Positions 49,268 through 61,584 are shown, numbered from the stretch's first letter. The stretch: DNA of 64,000 bases from Azospirillum brasilense (GCF_008365405.1 NZ_QOKV01000004.1:1-64000), one strand, 5' to 3'. Notes: generated from the sequence alone by a model not told the origin. Numbers and translations are program-made.

Positions 49268-49723
49268 ATGACCGCCAGCCCCCACCACGCCGCCCAATCT
49301 TTCCGGGCCGTTCTGGACACCAACATCCTCGTCGGCTACGCCCTGTCGGGCGCCGAGGTGCCCCGCCGCAGCCTGGCCATCCAGCGCAGCGTCGAGGCGG
49401 TGCGGGTGCGGGGAGCCGCCTTCGTCTCCGACGCCACGCTGGCGGAGCTGCGGGAGGTGCTGATGCGCCCGGACTTCGACCGCTACCGCCCGGCGGGGGA
49501 GCGCGCCGCCTTCCTGGCCGCCTTCGCCGCGGAGGCCCGGCGGGTCGAGCCCGCCCCGGTGGGGCGGCTGTGCCGCGACCCCGACGACGACATGTTCCTG
49601 GCCGTGGCGCTGGCCGCCGACGCCGACTGGCTGGTGACGGTGGACCGGCAGCTTCTGTCGGTGCGCCAGGTGGGCCGTACCCGCATCCTGCGCCCCGAAC
49701 GGTTCCTGGACGCGATCGGCTGA
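49268..49723 (+). CDS. PIN-domain protein (COG1569-type)
   Basis: This 151-aa PIN-domain protein probably has RNase activity. The four acidic positions are visible: Asp in VLDTNILVG, Glu in LAELREVL, Asp in RDPDDDMFL and Asp in TVDRQLLS. COG1569 proteins are often called toxin components. However, no antitoxin-like gene is upstream; the phosphatase gene ends only 24 bp before. It may be an orphan or a regulator of RNA. Confidence 0.82.
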   Translation: MTASPHHAAQSFRAVLDTNILVGYALSGAEVPRRSLAIQRSVEAVRVRGAAFVSDATLAELREVLMRPDFDRYRPAGERAAFLAAFAAEARRVEPAPVGRLCRDPDDDMFLAVALAADADWLVTVDRQLLSVRQVGRTRILRPERFLDAIG

Positions 49724-49783
49724 CTCCGCGTTTCACAGGTCCGCCCAAAAAGTTTCCACTCGACTTCCGTTCTTCGTTCTCTA

Positions 49784-49798
49784 GAATGAAAAGAGAAC
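49784..49798 (+). promoter_or_regulatory. Candidate LexA (SOS) box
   Basis: GAAT-N7-GAAC (49784-49798) is one base from the alphaproteobacterial LexA box GAAC-N7-GAAC. A further GAAC-N7-AAAC half-match shares its right arm. The stretch also lies within a 7-bp inverted repeat, GTTCTCT/AGAGAAC. It is about 40 bases upstream of the ATG at 49838. Confidence 0.5.
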
Positions 49799-49837
49799 AC
49801 TTCGCAAACTAGCGGTGAACGGATCGCGGGTGACCGG

Positions 49838-50269
49838 ATGAGCACGCAACCTCTCCTGTTCGACAGCCTGCCCGAGACGGAGCGGGCGCGCAAGCCGGCG
49901 CGCCGGTCCCGCGCCACCACCGTGGCGGCGCCGGTGGCCGTGGACGTGGTGCGGGAGGACGTTCCGTCACCATCGGCGCCGCCGCCGATGACCCTCGCGC
50001 TCGTCCCGCCGCCGCACGTCCCGATGGCGCCGCGCGCCGACTTCGACCCGGCGGCCCTGACCAACGCGGAGCTGCGGGCGCTGGCGCAGACCCTGCCCGA
50101 CCAGAAACTGGCCCATCTGCTGATCGAAGCCGCGCGCGAACTGAAGCGCCGCGCCGCTCCGGGGGCCTGGGAGGAGGAAGAGGGAGAGGACGGCCCGTCC
50201 GAACCGAATCCCCTCCTGCTGCGCGCCGCCCGGCAGGCGGTCGGCGAATTGTCGGGGGAGGATGGCTGA
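49838..50269 (+). CDS. Hypothetical protein downstream of a LexA-like box
   Basis: I do not recognise this 143-aa soluble protein. It begins MSTQPLLFDSLPETERARK, then has a basic stretch (RKPARRSR), a Pro/Val-rich middle, a helical segment (NAELRALAQTLPDQKLAHLLIEAARELKRR) given here by its features only, and an acidic tail. The possible LexA-type operator about 40 bp upstream suggests induction by DNA damage. The start has GGTGACCGG upstream. Confidence 0.6.
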   Translation: MSTQPLLFDSLPETERARKPARRSRATTVAAPVAVDVVREDVPSPSAPPPMTLALVPPPHVPMAPRADFDPAALTNAELRALAQTLPDQKLAHLLIEAARELKRRAAPGAWEEEEGEDGPSEPNPLLLRAARQAVGELSGEDG

Positions 50270-50398
50270 CCAAGTCACGAACACTGACCGATTCACAGAA
50301 TACGTGTCCGGAAACAAAATAATCCCGCCGCAATAGATCGTTTCGTACCCCAACTTTGTACGGTTCCCTCCCCCCGATTCGGGAATGATTGCGCGACA

Positions 50399-50428
50399 GG
50401 ACACGCACTTATGTGCAATGATGTGTCC
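50399..50428. promoter_or_regulatory. Nested palindrome upstream of the DedA gene
   Basis: GGACAC at 50399-50404 pairs with GTGTCC at 50423-50428, and inside them GCAC (50405-50408) pairs with GTGC (50413-50416). The surrounding gap, 50270-50515, is AT-richer than coding sequence. It could be an operator or a structured leader. No known box was matched. Confidence 0.4.
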
Positions 50429-50515
50429 GTAGCCTGACCAATGGCCGCGCCTGCGTTTCCCTGGCGCCTCGCCGGCGGTCAGAGCCGAAAAGGAACGACC
50501 CGCGGGGAGGGTGAT

Positions 50516-51100
50516 TTGGACTGGATGACCTGGCTCCAGGATTGGGGCGATGCCTTCTATCCCCTGGCCTTCATATGGGCCTTCTTCGAAGGCGAGACCT
50601 TCGTCATTTTCGGTGGGATGGGCGCGCATCTGGGGATCATCAACCTATACTGGTTGGTTGCCGCCGTGTGGATCGGCAGCTTCATGGGCGATCAGTGCTA
50701 TTTCTGGATCGGCCGCAAATGGGGCGGCAAGGCCCTGGCCCGCTTCCCGGCGGCGGAGGCCCGCGCGACGCGCGTGCTGTATTGGCTGGAAACCTACGGC
50801 GTCGGCTTCATCCTGGCCTTCCGCTTCCTCTACGGGGTGCGCAACATCGCGTCGGTCGCCGTCGGCACGTCCCGCATGCCCTGGCGAAAGTTCCTGTTCT
50901 GGAACTTCATCGCCGCCGGCATCTGGGCCTGGAGCTTCGCCGGGGCCGGCTACCTGTTCGGCGAGGCCGCCGCCGCCATCGGCGAGAACGGCCCGAAGAT
51001 CCTCCTGCTCATCGCGCTGGGCATCGGCGTCACGATCTTCGCGGTGAAGAGCGTGATGTGGGTCCGCCGCCGCTACGCCGCCTCCGAGACGCAGGCGTAA
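50516..51100 (+). CDS. DedA-family membrane protein
   Basis: This is a DedA/VTT-domain inner-membrane protein of about 194 aa with four to five hydrophobic segments. Family signatures are FFEGETFVIFGGMGA near the N-terminus and the RFLYGVRN..VAVGTSRMPWRKF region. DedA proteins help move undecaprenyl phosphate or phospholipids across the membrane and affect envelope stress resistance. I prefer TTG 50516, five bases after GGGGAGG; ATG 50525 is close behind, and ATG 50441 lies upstream without a good ribosome-binding site. Confidence 0.88.
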   Translation: MDWMTWLQDWGDAFYPLAFIWAFFEGETFVIFGGMGAHLGIINLYWLVAAVWIGSFMGDQCYFWIGRKWGGKALARFPAAEARATRVLYWLETYGVGFILAFRFLYGVRNIASVAVGTSRMPWRKFLFWNFIAAGIWAWSFAGAGYLFGEAAAAIGENGPKILLLIALGIGVTIFAVKSVMWVRRRYAASETQA

Positions 51101-51131
51101 CGGCGCCTCTCCCCTCGGCACCAAGGCAAAG

Positions 51132-51167
51132 GGCCGCTGCGGACTACCGCGGCGGCCTTTCTCCTTT
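51132..51167. terminator. Terminator between dedA and the convergent receiver-PP2C gene
   Basis: An 11-bp stem with one G-T pair (51132-51142 with 51147-51157) has the loop ACTA and is followed by TTTCTCCTTTC. On the other strand the stem is followed by CTTTG. It sits between converging genes. Confidence 0.7.
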
Positions 51168-51178
51168 CAAGGGTGCCC

Positions 51179-52336
51179 TCACGCCCGGCGGGCGATCCAC
51201 ACGGCGGTCAGGTCGTCGCGCAGCGGCAGGCTGGTGCGGGCGTAGAAGCGCTCCAGAAGCGGCCCCAACGGTCGGGCGCGGTTGGCGGCCATGGCGCCGC
51301 GCAGCAGACCGGGCACTCCGTCCTGGCCGATCGGATCGTTGTCCGGACCGCTGCATTCGATCAGCGCGTCGCTGTAGAGGAACAGGCAGCTTCCACGCGG
51401 CAGGCGCAGGCTGCGGTCGGCATAGACGGCGCGGCGCGACGCCCCCAGCACCAGCCCCGCCGAGTCGAGCAGCCGAAGCTCCCCCGCGATCCCCACCACC
51501 GGATTCGGCGCCCCGGCCGAGGCGTAGGTCAACGTGTCGGTGTGCAGGTCGAGGATGCCGAAGAAGGCGGTGGCGAACTGCCCGACCGGCAGCACCTCCT
51601 TCAGCGCCCGGTTCAGCCCGGCCAGCCATTCCGAGGGCGGCACATGCTGCATGGGAAAGCGGTCGATCAGCGTGTGCAGGCGGAAGGTGTTGATGGCCGC
51701 GGTAATGCCGTGCCCGGCGAAATCGACCAGCAGGAAGGCGACGCGGTGGCTGTCCAGCGGGTAGACGTTCCAGAAATCGCCGCCCAGTTCCGACGAGGTT
51801 TCGAAATGGGCGTCCAGCACCAGCTCGTACCGCTCGGCGACCGCCTCCAGCTCCTTCGGCTCGGGCAGCAGGGACAGCTGCATCGCCTTGGCGTGCTTCA
51901 GCTCCCGCTCGACCCGCTCGCGGAAGTTGGCGAGGTCGGTGAACAGCTTGCGCTTTTCGAGCTGGTGGCGGACGCGGGCGACGCACTCGCCGGGCTTGAT
52001 CGGCTTGGAGATGAAGTCGCTGCCCCCGGCCTCGAAGCAGCGAACCTGCTCCTCGTCGCTGTCCAGCGCCGTCTGGAACAGGATCGGCAGCTCCTCGTGG
52101 GTCAGCCGCTCGCGCAGGCGCCGGCACATCTCCAGCCCGTCCATCACCGGCATGCTGACGTCGAGCAGCACCAGATCGGGGCTGAAGCTCTCCACCTTGC
52201 GCAGCCCCTCCACGCCGTTCTCGGCGACCTCGATCTGGGTCAGCCCGGCGCGGCGGATCATCAGGGCCAGCGACTTCCTGTTGAACTCGTTGTCATCGAC
52301 GATCAGGACACGGCTGGCGGCGAGGGAAATGGGCAT
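51179..52336 (-). CDS. Receiver-PP2C phosphatase (module B)
   Basis: This 385-aa protein has a receiver domain (D59 in VLLDVSMPVMDG) and a SpoIIE/RsbU-type PP2C domain. Catalytic motifs are SSELGGDFWNVYP, LVDFAGHGITAAINTFRLH, LYSDALIE and LRDDLTAVW, so it looks active. It resembles the two module A proteins along its full length, including the receiver-coiled-coil-phosphatase order. It is the last gene of the minus-strand STAS-ATPase-phosphatase set and starts 19 bp after the ATPase gene. Confidence 0.92.
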   Translation of the reverse strand: MPISLAASRVLIVDDNEFNRKSLALMIRRAGLTQIEVAENGVEGLRKVESFSPDLVLLDVSMPVMDGLEMCRRLRERLTHEELPILFQTALDSDEEQVRCFEAGGSDFISKPIKPGECVARVRHQLEKRKLFTDLANFRERVERELKHAKAMQLSLLPEPKELEAVAERYELVLDAHFETSSELGGDFWNVYPLDSHRVAFLLVDFAGHGITAAINTFRLHTLIDRFPMQHVPPSEWLAGLNRALKEVLPVGQFATAFFGILDLHTDTLTYASAGAPNPVVGIAGELRLLDSAGLVLGASRRAVYADRSLRLPRGSCLFLYSDALIECSGPDNDPIGQDGVPGLLRGAMAANRARPLGPLLERFYARTSLPLRDDLTAVWIARRA

Positions 52337-52355
52337 GCGCGGACCCGCCTGTCCG

Positions 52356-53138
52356 TCACAGGTCGAATTGCAGCAGGGTGCAGCGCCCGCCGTCGGTCAC
52401 GTGGATGCGCCGGGCCAGCGCCCGCATGAACACGAAGCCGCGGCCCGAATGGGCGCCGCTGTCGGTGTCCTGCGGCAGGGCCGCGGCGTCGAACCCGTTG
52501 CCCTGGTCGACCACCGCGATGGACAGGCTGTCGGCGGTCCAGCGCGCGAAGATGTCGATCCGCCGTTGCCGCACGGCGCCGTCGCCCAGCCGTTCGCGCA
52601 GCAGCCGGCTGAACAGGCGGTAGCCCTCCGGCTGCTCCTTGGTCGCGCTGGGAATGCCCAGATTGCCGTGGACGATGGCGTTGGCGATGGCCTCGTGCAG
52701 GCACAGCTCGACGTTGCCGCGCCGCTCCGGCGTCAGCACACCGCGCCGGGTCAGCTCGTCGCAGACCAGAACCGCGCATTGCAGGCCATAGGCCGTGCCG
52801 GTGGTCAGCGACAGGTAGAACCCCCGCTCCACCGGCGGGGCGCCCAGCCAGTCGGCGTCGATGGCGCCGCTCCCCTCCTCCCGCTCCGTCAGCTCCACCG
52901 TCAGGAAGCGGTTGAGCCCGAAGGCGCCGCGCAGGATGTCCCGGTCGGCCTGGGCCAGCAGCACCGCGGCCGCGGCCCGGCCATCCACCGCGTCTGCGGC
53001 GCCCCCCGCGGCCTCGCCCAGGCCGAAGCGCGCCGCGACCCGCGCGGCGATGTCCGCCGGCACGCGGTCCCGCACCACGCTGAAAGGTCGCACGGCGCCG
53101 GCCGGACCGGGGGGAAGACAGGCGGAGGAACCGTCCAT
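52356..53138 (-). CDS. RsbW/SpoIIAB-like ATPase (module B switch kinase)
   Basis: This 260-aa protein has a C-terminal HATPase_c_2 domain with LHEAIANAIVHGN, VVDQGNGFDAAA and SGRGFVFMRAL. It shares with the module A protein the long insert between N and G1 boxes, including a LxRERLGD-like segment. The N-terminus is Ala-rich. I chose the start at 53138 (MDGSSACLPPG), which lies 8 bp after the STAS stop. A longer frame upstream overlaps the STAS gene. It probably phosphorylates Ser55 of the neighbouring STAS protein. Confidence 0.85.
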   Translation of the reverse strand: MDGSSACLPPGPAGAVRPFSVVRDRVPADIAARVAARFGLGEAAGGAADAVDGRAAAAVLLAQADRDILRGAFGLNRFLTVELTEREEGSGAIDADWLGAPPVERGFYLSLTTGTAYGLQCAVLVCDELTRRGVLTPERRGNVELCLHEAIANAIVHGNLGIPSATKEQPEGYRLFSRLLRERLGDGAVRQRRIDIFARWTADSLSIAVVDQGNGFDAAALPQDTDSGAHSGRGFVFMRALARRIHVTDGGRCTLLQFDL

Positions 53139-53145
53139 CGTCCGC

Positions 53146-53451
53146 TCACCGCTCGATGGCGACGACTTCGCCGATCCGCGCCAGGTCGATGGATCGCAGC
53201 ACATCGCCCTGCAGCTTGCGGAGGATCAGCTTGATGTTGCGCTGCTCCGACTCGTCCTGAAGGATCAGCAGCATGCCGATCCCGGCGGAATCGATGAAGG
53301 TCAGCCCGTCCATGTCCAGGATGAAGCGGCGCGTGCCCTCGCCGTCGAGCAGCTCCACGATGTCGGGAAGGCTGTCATGGTCGGTGAACTCCAACCGGCC
53401 GCTCAACAGCACCTCGATGGTTTCAGAGGACCGGCGCACCTGGAAATTCAT
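53146..53451 (-). CDS. STAS anti-sigma factor antagonist (module B)
   Basis: This 101-aa STAS protein has FILDMDGLTFIDSAGIGMLL, with S55 as the likely phosphorylation site. It has the same length and core motif as the module A STAS protein at 45830-46135. I chose the start MNFQVRRSSET at 53451, preceded by GAGGAT. It heads the second partner-switching set and is divergent from the sensor kinase at 53689. Confidence 0.92.
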   Translation of the reverse strand: MNFQVRRSSETIEVLLSGRLEFTDHDSLPDIVELLDGEGTRRFILDMDGLTFIDSAGIGMLLILQDESEQRNIKLILRKLQGDVLRSIDLARIGEVVAIER

Positions 53452-53688
53452 GACATCCTCTTGTGTTGCACCGCGCAAGCGGCTCCCCCGAACAGTAGTG
53501 CAAGGCCGATCCCCCCTCAAGCTTCAAGCATAGATTTCGTCAATTTTATCGACCACAGGACGAAATTTCACGCTCCACACGCCATAGACGGATGGTGCCG
53601 GTTGATAGTACAACCGCACAGCCGGTGAAGGCGGCGCCGTGCCGCCGCTCCGCCCCGGTCATGCGACCCCGCAGCGGGATACCCCTTC

Positions 53689-56006
53689 ATGACGGTGATC
53701 GAGCAGGCGTGGAAAACGGTGCCGACGGTGTCGGCGAAGTTCCTGCTGATCCTGATTCCCATCCTGATGCTGACCACGCTCGGCTTCTCCTCGATCTTCT
53801 TCTACGGCAAGTACAAGGATCTGCGCGGCGCCCTGCGCGACCGGATCGAGGCGGTGGCGGAGATCAACGCCGTCGCCCTGTCCTCCAGCCTGTGGGCTGT
53901 GGACGTTCCGGCCATCCGCAACATCATCCAGGCGATTTCCGTCAACCGCGAGCTTCTGTGCATCGAGGTGGCGGACGAGCTGGCCGACGGCCGTTTCGCA
54001 TGGCCGGACGCCGATTGCCGTCCCGTCGCCGGGCGCGAGACGGTGCGCCGTCCGATCCAGGTGCAGAACCGCCGGCTCGGCACGCTGACGCTCCATTTCA
54101 GCTACGCCCCGGTGGACGAGCAGATCCGTCAGGAGATGGTCAACACGCTGTGGCTCCTGCTGCTGATGCTGGTCGGCACGCTGGTCACCGCGCTGACCGC
54201 CCACCGGCTGACCATCGGCGTGCCGCTGGGCCGGCTGATCGCATCCATCCGCACCGCGGAGCAGGAGCATCTGCGCCAGCCCGTGCACTGGTCGTCGGCC
54301 GACGAGCTGGGGCGGGTGATCGCCGCCTACAACGGCATGCTGACCCGGCTCGACGAGGAGGAGGCCGCCCTGCGGCAGAGCGAGGAACGGCTGGGGCTGG
54401 CCATCGCCGCCACGCGGTCCTCCGTCTGGGATTACGATCTGCGGACCGGCCAGTACTGGTGGTCGAACGAGTTCCCCGCCCTGCTCGGCTACGGCCCGGC
54501 CGAACTGGCGATGACCGCGCGAACCTGGGAATCGCTGATCCATCCGGAGGAGCGGCGGCGGGTCATCGCGGAGTCCCGCAGCCGCGTGCGCGACAAGGAC
54601 AGCGCCCATTCCATCGTCTACCGCATGCGGCGGCGGGATAGCGGCTGGAGCTGGATCGAGGATCGGGCGACGGCCCTGCGCGACGGCGAGGGAACCGCGG
54701 TCCGCCTGACCGGCACCATGTCCGACGTGACGGAGCGCATGCAGGCCGAACGGGATCTGGCGCGCGAGCGGAACGTCCTTCAGATCACGCTCGACAACAC
54801 CGACCAGGGCATCATCATGGTGGACCGCAACCTGCGCGTCGTCATGTCCAACCGCCGCGCGGCGGAGCTTCTCGACGTGCCGGCGGCCTTCCTCGCCCGC
54901 AACCCGCTGTTTCCCGAGATCATCCAATTCCAGCGTGCCCAGGGCGCCTTCGAGGATTTCAGCATCGACCCCGACCTGGAGCTGGACGAGACCGCCGTGG
55001 TTCCCGACCAGCCCTTCGCCTTCAAGCGGCGGCGGCCCGACGGCACGATCATCGAGGTGCGGTCCAACCCCCTGCCGGAAGGCGGATTCGTCCGCACCTT
55101 CACCGACGTGACGGTGGAGGCGCGCTCCGCCGAGGAGGTGTTCCACGCCATGGAGGCGCTGGAAACCGCCTACGCCGACCTCAAGGAGACCCAGAACAGC
55201 CTCGTCCAGGCGGAGAAAATGGCCTCGCTCGCCCTGCTGGTGGCCGGCGTCGCGCACGAGATCAACACGCCGGTCGGCATCGCCTACAGCTGCTCCACCC
55301 ATCTGGCGTCGAAGACGCGGACGCTGACCGAGGCCTTCGCGAAGGGCACCATGAAGAAGTCCGACCTGACCGCCTATGTGGCGGCGGCGGGCGAATCCTC
55401 GCGCCTGATCGAACAGAACCTGACCCGCGCGGCGGAACTGATCCAGAGCTTCAAGCGCGTCGCCGTCGACCAGACCAGCCAGGAGCGCCGCCGCTTCGAC
55501 CTGCGCTCCTATCTGGACGAGATCATCACCTCGCTGGGTCCGCGCCTGCGCAAGAGCCCGCACAAGATGACCGTCGCCTGCGCGGACGGCATCACCATGG
55601 ACGGCTATCCCGGCGCGCTCAGCCAGGTCATCACCAATCTGGTCATCAACGCGCTGACCCACGCCTTCCCCGACGGCCGCGAGGGCACGATGGCGCTGAG
55701 CGTGGAGGAGCTGCCGGACGGCGAGTTGGACATCCGCTTCTCCGACGACGGGGTCGGCATCGCCCCGGACAATCTGCCCAAGGTGTTCGAACCCTTCTTC
55801 ACGACCAAGCGCGGCACCGGAGGCAGCGGGCTCGGCCTCCACATCGTCTTCAATCTGGTGACGCAATCGCTGGGCGGCCGGATCTCGGTGGACAGCCCGG
55901 CCCCAAGCGACTCCGCGCGCGACCACCCCACAGGCAGGGGCACCAGCTTCCTCCTGCGGATTCCCGCGACGGCGCCCCGGATGGCCGACGCCCCGGAGGA
56001 GGACGC

Positions 56007-56010
<4 letters not shown>
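53689..56010 (+). CDS. Membrane sensor histidine kinase (two PAS domains)
   Basis: This 773-aa protein has a membrane helix at about 15-38, a short periplasmic sensor (about 40-150) and a second helix near 150-172. HAMP, a PAS domain (about 240-350, IAATRSSVWDYDLRTGQYWW), a second PAS (about 360-480, TLDNTDQGIIMVDRNL) and a coiled coil follow. The HisKA-type site is H523 in VAHEINTPVG. The ATPase boxes are NLVINALTHAF, DDGVGIAPDNL and GGSGLGLHI. It has no receiver. Its stop overlaps the start of the hybrid kinase, so the two should be produced together. Confidence 0.92.
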
Positions 56011-58973
<2,963 letters not shown>

Positions 58974-59068
58974 ACGCCCCCTGAACACCCCCTGAACATC
59001 CTTTGTCCGTTCGAACCGGCGCGCGATTGGGGTATCGTCCCCGCGACCCGCCACGCCGCGAGACGCGC

Positions 59069-60409
59069 ATGAACCGCCGCCAGTTCTCAAGCCTGCTGCT
59101 CTCCCTGCCGGTGCTCCCCTACGCCGCCCCGATCGCCGCGCAGGAGAAGGTTCCCGCCCTTGGGGAGGAGCTGACCCCCTTCGGCGCGGTGCGGGGCGCC
59201 AGCCGGACGCGGGCCATCCCGCCCTGGAAGGGAGGGTTGACCGCTGTCCCCAGCGGCTGGAAACCGGGCACCCATCTGCCCGACCCCTACGACGAGGATG
59301 GGCGCTGGTTCACCGTGGGCCCGGGGGATCTGGACCGCTACAAGGTCCGCCTGTCCGCCGGCCTCCAGGCGATGCTGACCAAATATCCGTCCTTCGAGAT
59401 CCCGGTCTTTCCCAGCAACCGCAGCGCCGCCGCCCCCCAGCGCGTCTACGACGAAACGATCGAGAACGCCAAACGCGCCAAGCTGGGCGAGAACGGTCTG
59501 GCGTTGAGCGGAGCGCGGGTGGGCGTGCCCTTCCCCATCCCGGCCAACGGCGTGCAGGCGATGTGGAACCACATCCTGCGCTGGCGCGGCACGTCCTTCA
59601 GCCGCACCGGCGCCACCGTCCTGCCGGAGGCCGGCGGCATCCACACCGCGGCGGTCTACCGCGAGGACTGGCAATCCAGCTACGCCGCCGGGATCGACGG
59701 CGGGCGTCCCTTCCACTACCGGCGCACCACCCTGATGCCCAAGGCGGAGGCCGGGACGACCCTGCTGCTGCACGGCACGCTGAACCCGATCCAGTCCGGT
59801 TTCGCCGCCTGGTTCCGGCAAGGAGAAACCGGCAAGCCCGTCCGGGCGCCCGACTTCGTCTACGACACGCCGGACCCGGCCAGCGGCGGCATCCGCACCG
59901 CCGACATGCTGGACATGTTCGGCGGCCCGCTCGACCGTTTCGACTTCGCGCTGGTGACGCGGCGGGAGATGTATGTGCCCTACAACGCCAGCCGGATGAA
60001 CACGGCCAATCTGGCGCCGGTGGATTTCCTGTGGCTGGGCCATCCCAACCCGCAGTTCCTGCGCTACGAGATGCACCGGGTGTGGATCGTCGAGGCGCGG
60101 CTGAAGTCCGGCTTCCGCCACGCCCTGCCAGAGCGCACCTATTATCTGGACGAGGATTCCTGGCAGATCGTCATGGCCGACCATTACGACGGCAAGGGCA
60201 ATCTGGTCCGCTACGCGGAGGCGCACGGGATCGCCTATCCCCAGCTGCCCGTCTTCGCCCCGGCGCTGGAGATCACCTACGACCTCACGGGCGACCGCTA
60301 CGTGGTGAACGGCCTCGACAACCAACTCGCCCCGCCGGACTTCGCCAAGACCCTGCGGCCCGAGGACTTCGCCCCCGACACGCTGGAGCGCAAGCGGCGG
60401 CCCTGGTGA
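59069..60409 (+). CDS. DUF1329 exported protein
   Basis: The 446-aa protein has an N-terminal signal with a twin-arginine-like sequence, NRRQFSSLLLSLP, and a cleavage region near APIAAQ. The mature part matches DUF1329 proteins, with LGEELTPFGA, the GRPFHYRRTTLMPKAEAGTTLLL region (stated by feature), RRMYVPYN-like and FDFALVTRREMYVPYNA. DUF1329 proteins adopt a lipoprotein-carrier-like fold and are often next to RND-type exporters, but none is near here. The function is unknown. I chose ATG 59069 (MNRRQF) over an upstream ATG at 59003, because the signal peptide starts there. Confidence 0.85.
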   Translation: MNRRQFSSLLLSLPVLPYAAPIAAQEKVPALGEELTPFGAVRGASRTRAIPPWKGGLTAVPSGWKPGTHLPDPYDEDGRWFTVGPGDLDRYKVRLSAGLQAMLTKYPSFEIPVFPSNRSAAAPQRVYDETIENAKRAKLGENGLALSGARVGVPFPIPANGVQAMWNHILRWRGTSFSRTGATVLPEAGGIHTAAVYREDWQSSYAAGIDGGRPFHYRRTTLMPKAEAGTTLLLHGTLNPIQSGFAAWFRQGETGKPVRAPDFVYDTPDPASGGIRTADMLDMFGGPLDRFDFALVTRREMYVPYNASRMNTANLAPVDFLWLGHPNPQFLRYEMHRVWIVEARLKSGFRHALPERTYYLDEDSWQIVMADHYDGKGNLVRYAEAHGIAYPQLPVFAPALEITYDLTGDRYVVNGLDNQLAPPDFAKTLRPEDFAPDTLERKRRPW

Positions 60410-60442
60410 GATAGGCGGAGTGAGACGGACAGAGGACGGCGG

Positions 60443-60667
60443 TCAATGCCGGACCGGACCGGCCACCCACTGGCTGACGATGGTTTCCGCCTGGAAGGGC
60501 GGGGTTTCCGGATGGTGGTAGCGGAAGACGGTCACCGCCGCTTCCAGCGCGTAGCGCTCCGGCTGGCCGCAATCGCACAGGCCGGCGTAACAGCGCTGGA
60601 CGGCGTCGCGGCAATTCAGGCTCACCGCCGGGTAGGGGTCGATCGTCAACCAGCGCATGCTCTTCAT
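60443..60667 (-). CDS. Small Cys-containing hypothetical protein coupled to fur
   Basis: I do not recognise this 74-aa protein. It has four clustered Cys residues ([18 protein letters not shown]) and ends VAGPVRH, with no signal peptide. The ATG overlaps the stop codon of the upstream Fur-family gene (ATGA), so it is probably co-translated with it. The cysteines could bind a metal, which would fit a gene linked to a metal regulator, but this is speculation. Confidence 0.6.
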   Translation of the reverse strand: MKSMRWLTIDPYPAVSLNCRDAVQRCYAGLCDCGQPERYALEAAVTVFRYHHPETPPFQAETIVSQWVAGPVRH

Positions 60668-61119
60668 CGACGCTCCCCGCCATCCACAGAGTTGCCGTCC
60701 AGCGCGTCGCCGCCATCGAGAGGGACGCCGTAGATTTCCAGCCGGTGACCGACGATGCGGTAGCCCAGTTCCCGCGCGATGCGCTCCTTCAGCGCCTCGA
60801 GCTCCGGGCTGGCGAATTCGATGATCCGCCCGCTGCGCGTGTCGATCAGGTGGTGGTGATGGTCGGTGGACGCTTCTTCATAGCGGGCGCGTCCGTCGCC
60901 CAGGTCCACCTTCTCGATCACCTGCGCGTCTTCCAGGAGGCGCATGGTGCGGTAGACGGTGGCGATGGAAATGCGCGGGTCGATCAGGACGGCGCGGCGG
61001 TGGACCTCCTCCACGTCGGGATGGTCCTCCGACTCCGACAGGACCTGGGAAATGACCCGGCGCTGGCCGGTCATCTTCAGTCCTTTCTCCAGGCACAAGG
61101 ATTCGAGACGCGACGTCAT
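60664..61119 (-). CDS. fur: Fur-family transcriptional regulator
   Basis: The 151-aa protein has an N-terminal winged helix ([35 protein letters not shown]) and a dimerisation domain with [19 protein letters not shown] and [16 protein letters not shown]. The His cluster is the Fur/Mur metal-binding region. The zinc CxxC pair of some Fur proteins is absent, as in many alphaproteobacterial members. It may therefore act as Fur, Mur or another metal sensor; the metal is not decided by sequence. I chose the start at 61119 ([13 protein letters not shown]). A tract of lower GC content upstream (61191-61250) likely holds its promoter. Confidence 0.88.
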   Translation of the reverse strand: MTSRLESLCLEKGLKMTGQRRVISQVLSESEDHPDVEEVHRRAVLIDPRISIATVYRTMRLLEDAQVIEKVDLGDGRARYEEASTDHHHHLIDTRSGRIIEFASPELEALKERIARELGYRIVGHRLEIYGVPLDGGDALDGNSVDGGERR

Positions 61120-61584
61120 TGCCCCACCGCCTTTGCCATCCGTTGCGGCGCCGTGTCCCGCAATCCGGGGCGCCATGCTGCAGCGCCGATCATAATACTG
61201 AAATTCATTCGCAATCCTATACCCCGTTTTTTATTCCGGGAATTCACGCGGCAAAATGCCTCACCCACCGACGCGGCCCCTCCCCGCCATCCCCACCGTC
61301 CCCTGGAACCGCCGCCCGGCACAGGGACATTTCCGGTCCGAAACGCGGCCAAGGTCCTTGATTGCTTGCCAAAAGCCGCCTCAACGCCTATGTGTGATCG
61401 GTCGATTTTGCTTTGGGGCTGCCGGCTCCTCGTCGTCCCGGTACCGGCGCCGCTTGCGCCTTCCCACGGTGAATTGATGGCTCCGCGCACTCCCGCGGCG
61501 GAGCGCCCCAAGCCACGCCGCCCCGGCACCGTCCGGGCACGGCCCAGGTGCAGCCTCTGTTCACGTGACCAGGACCCTCCCCGT
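61120..61584. other. Intergenic region between fur and the RNA helicase
   Basis: This gap of 465 bp separates two divergent genes. It contains an AT-rich patch at about 61191-61250, with the short palindrome TGAAATTCA at 61199-61207. That patch is a plausible site for the fur promoter and perhaps a Fur-type operator. The rest, 61260-61584, is GC-rich, has no convincing gene, and may include a long 5' leader of the helicase mRNA. I found no matching RNA family by eye. Confidence 0.5.

Noticed and set aside
49268..50269. The PIN gene and the following 143-aa gene as a toxin-antitoxin pair.
   Set aside because: The second protein has no antitoxin DNA-binding motif, is 114 bp away and has its own LexA-like element. 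Antitoxins usually precede the PIN toxin.
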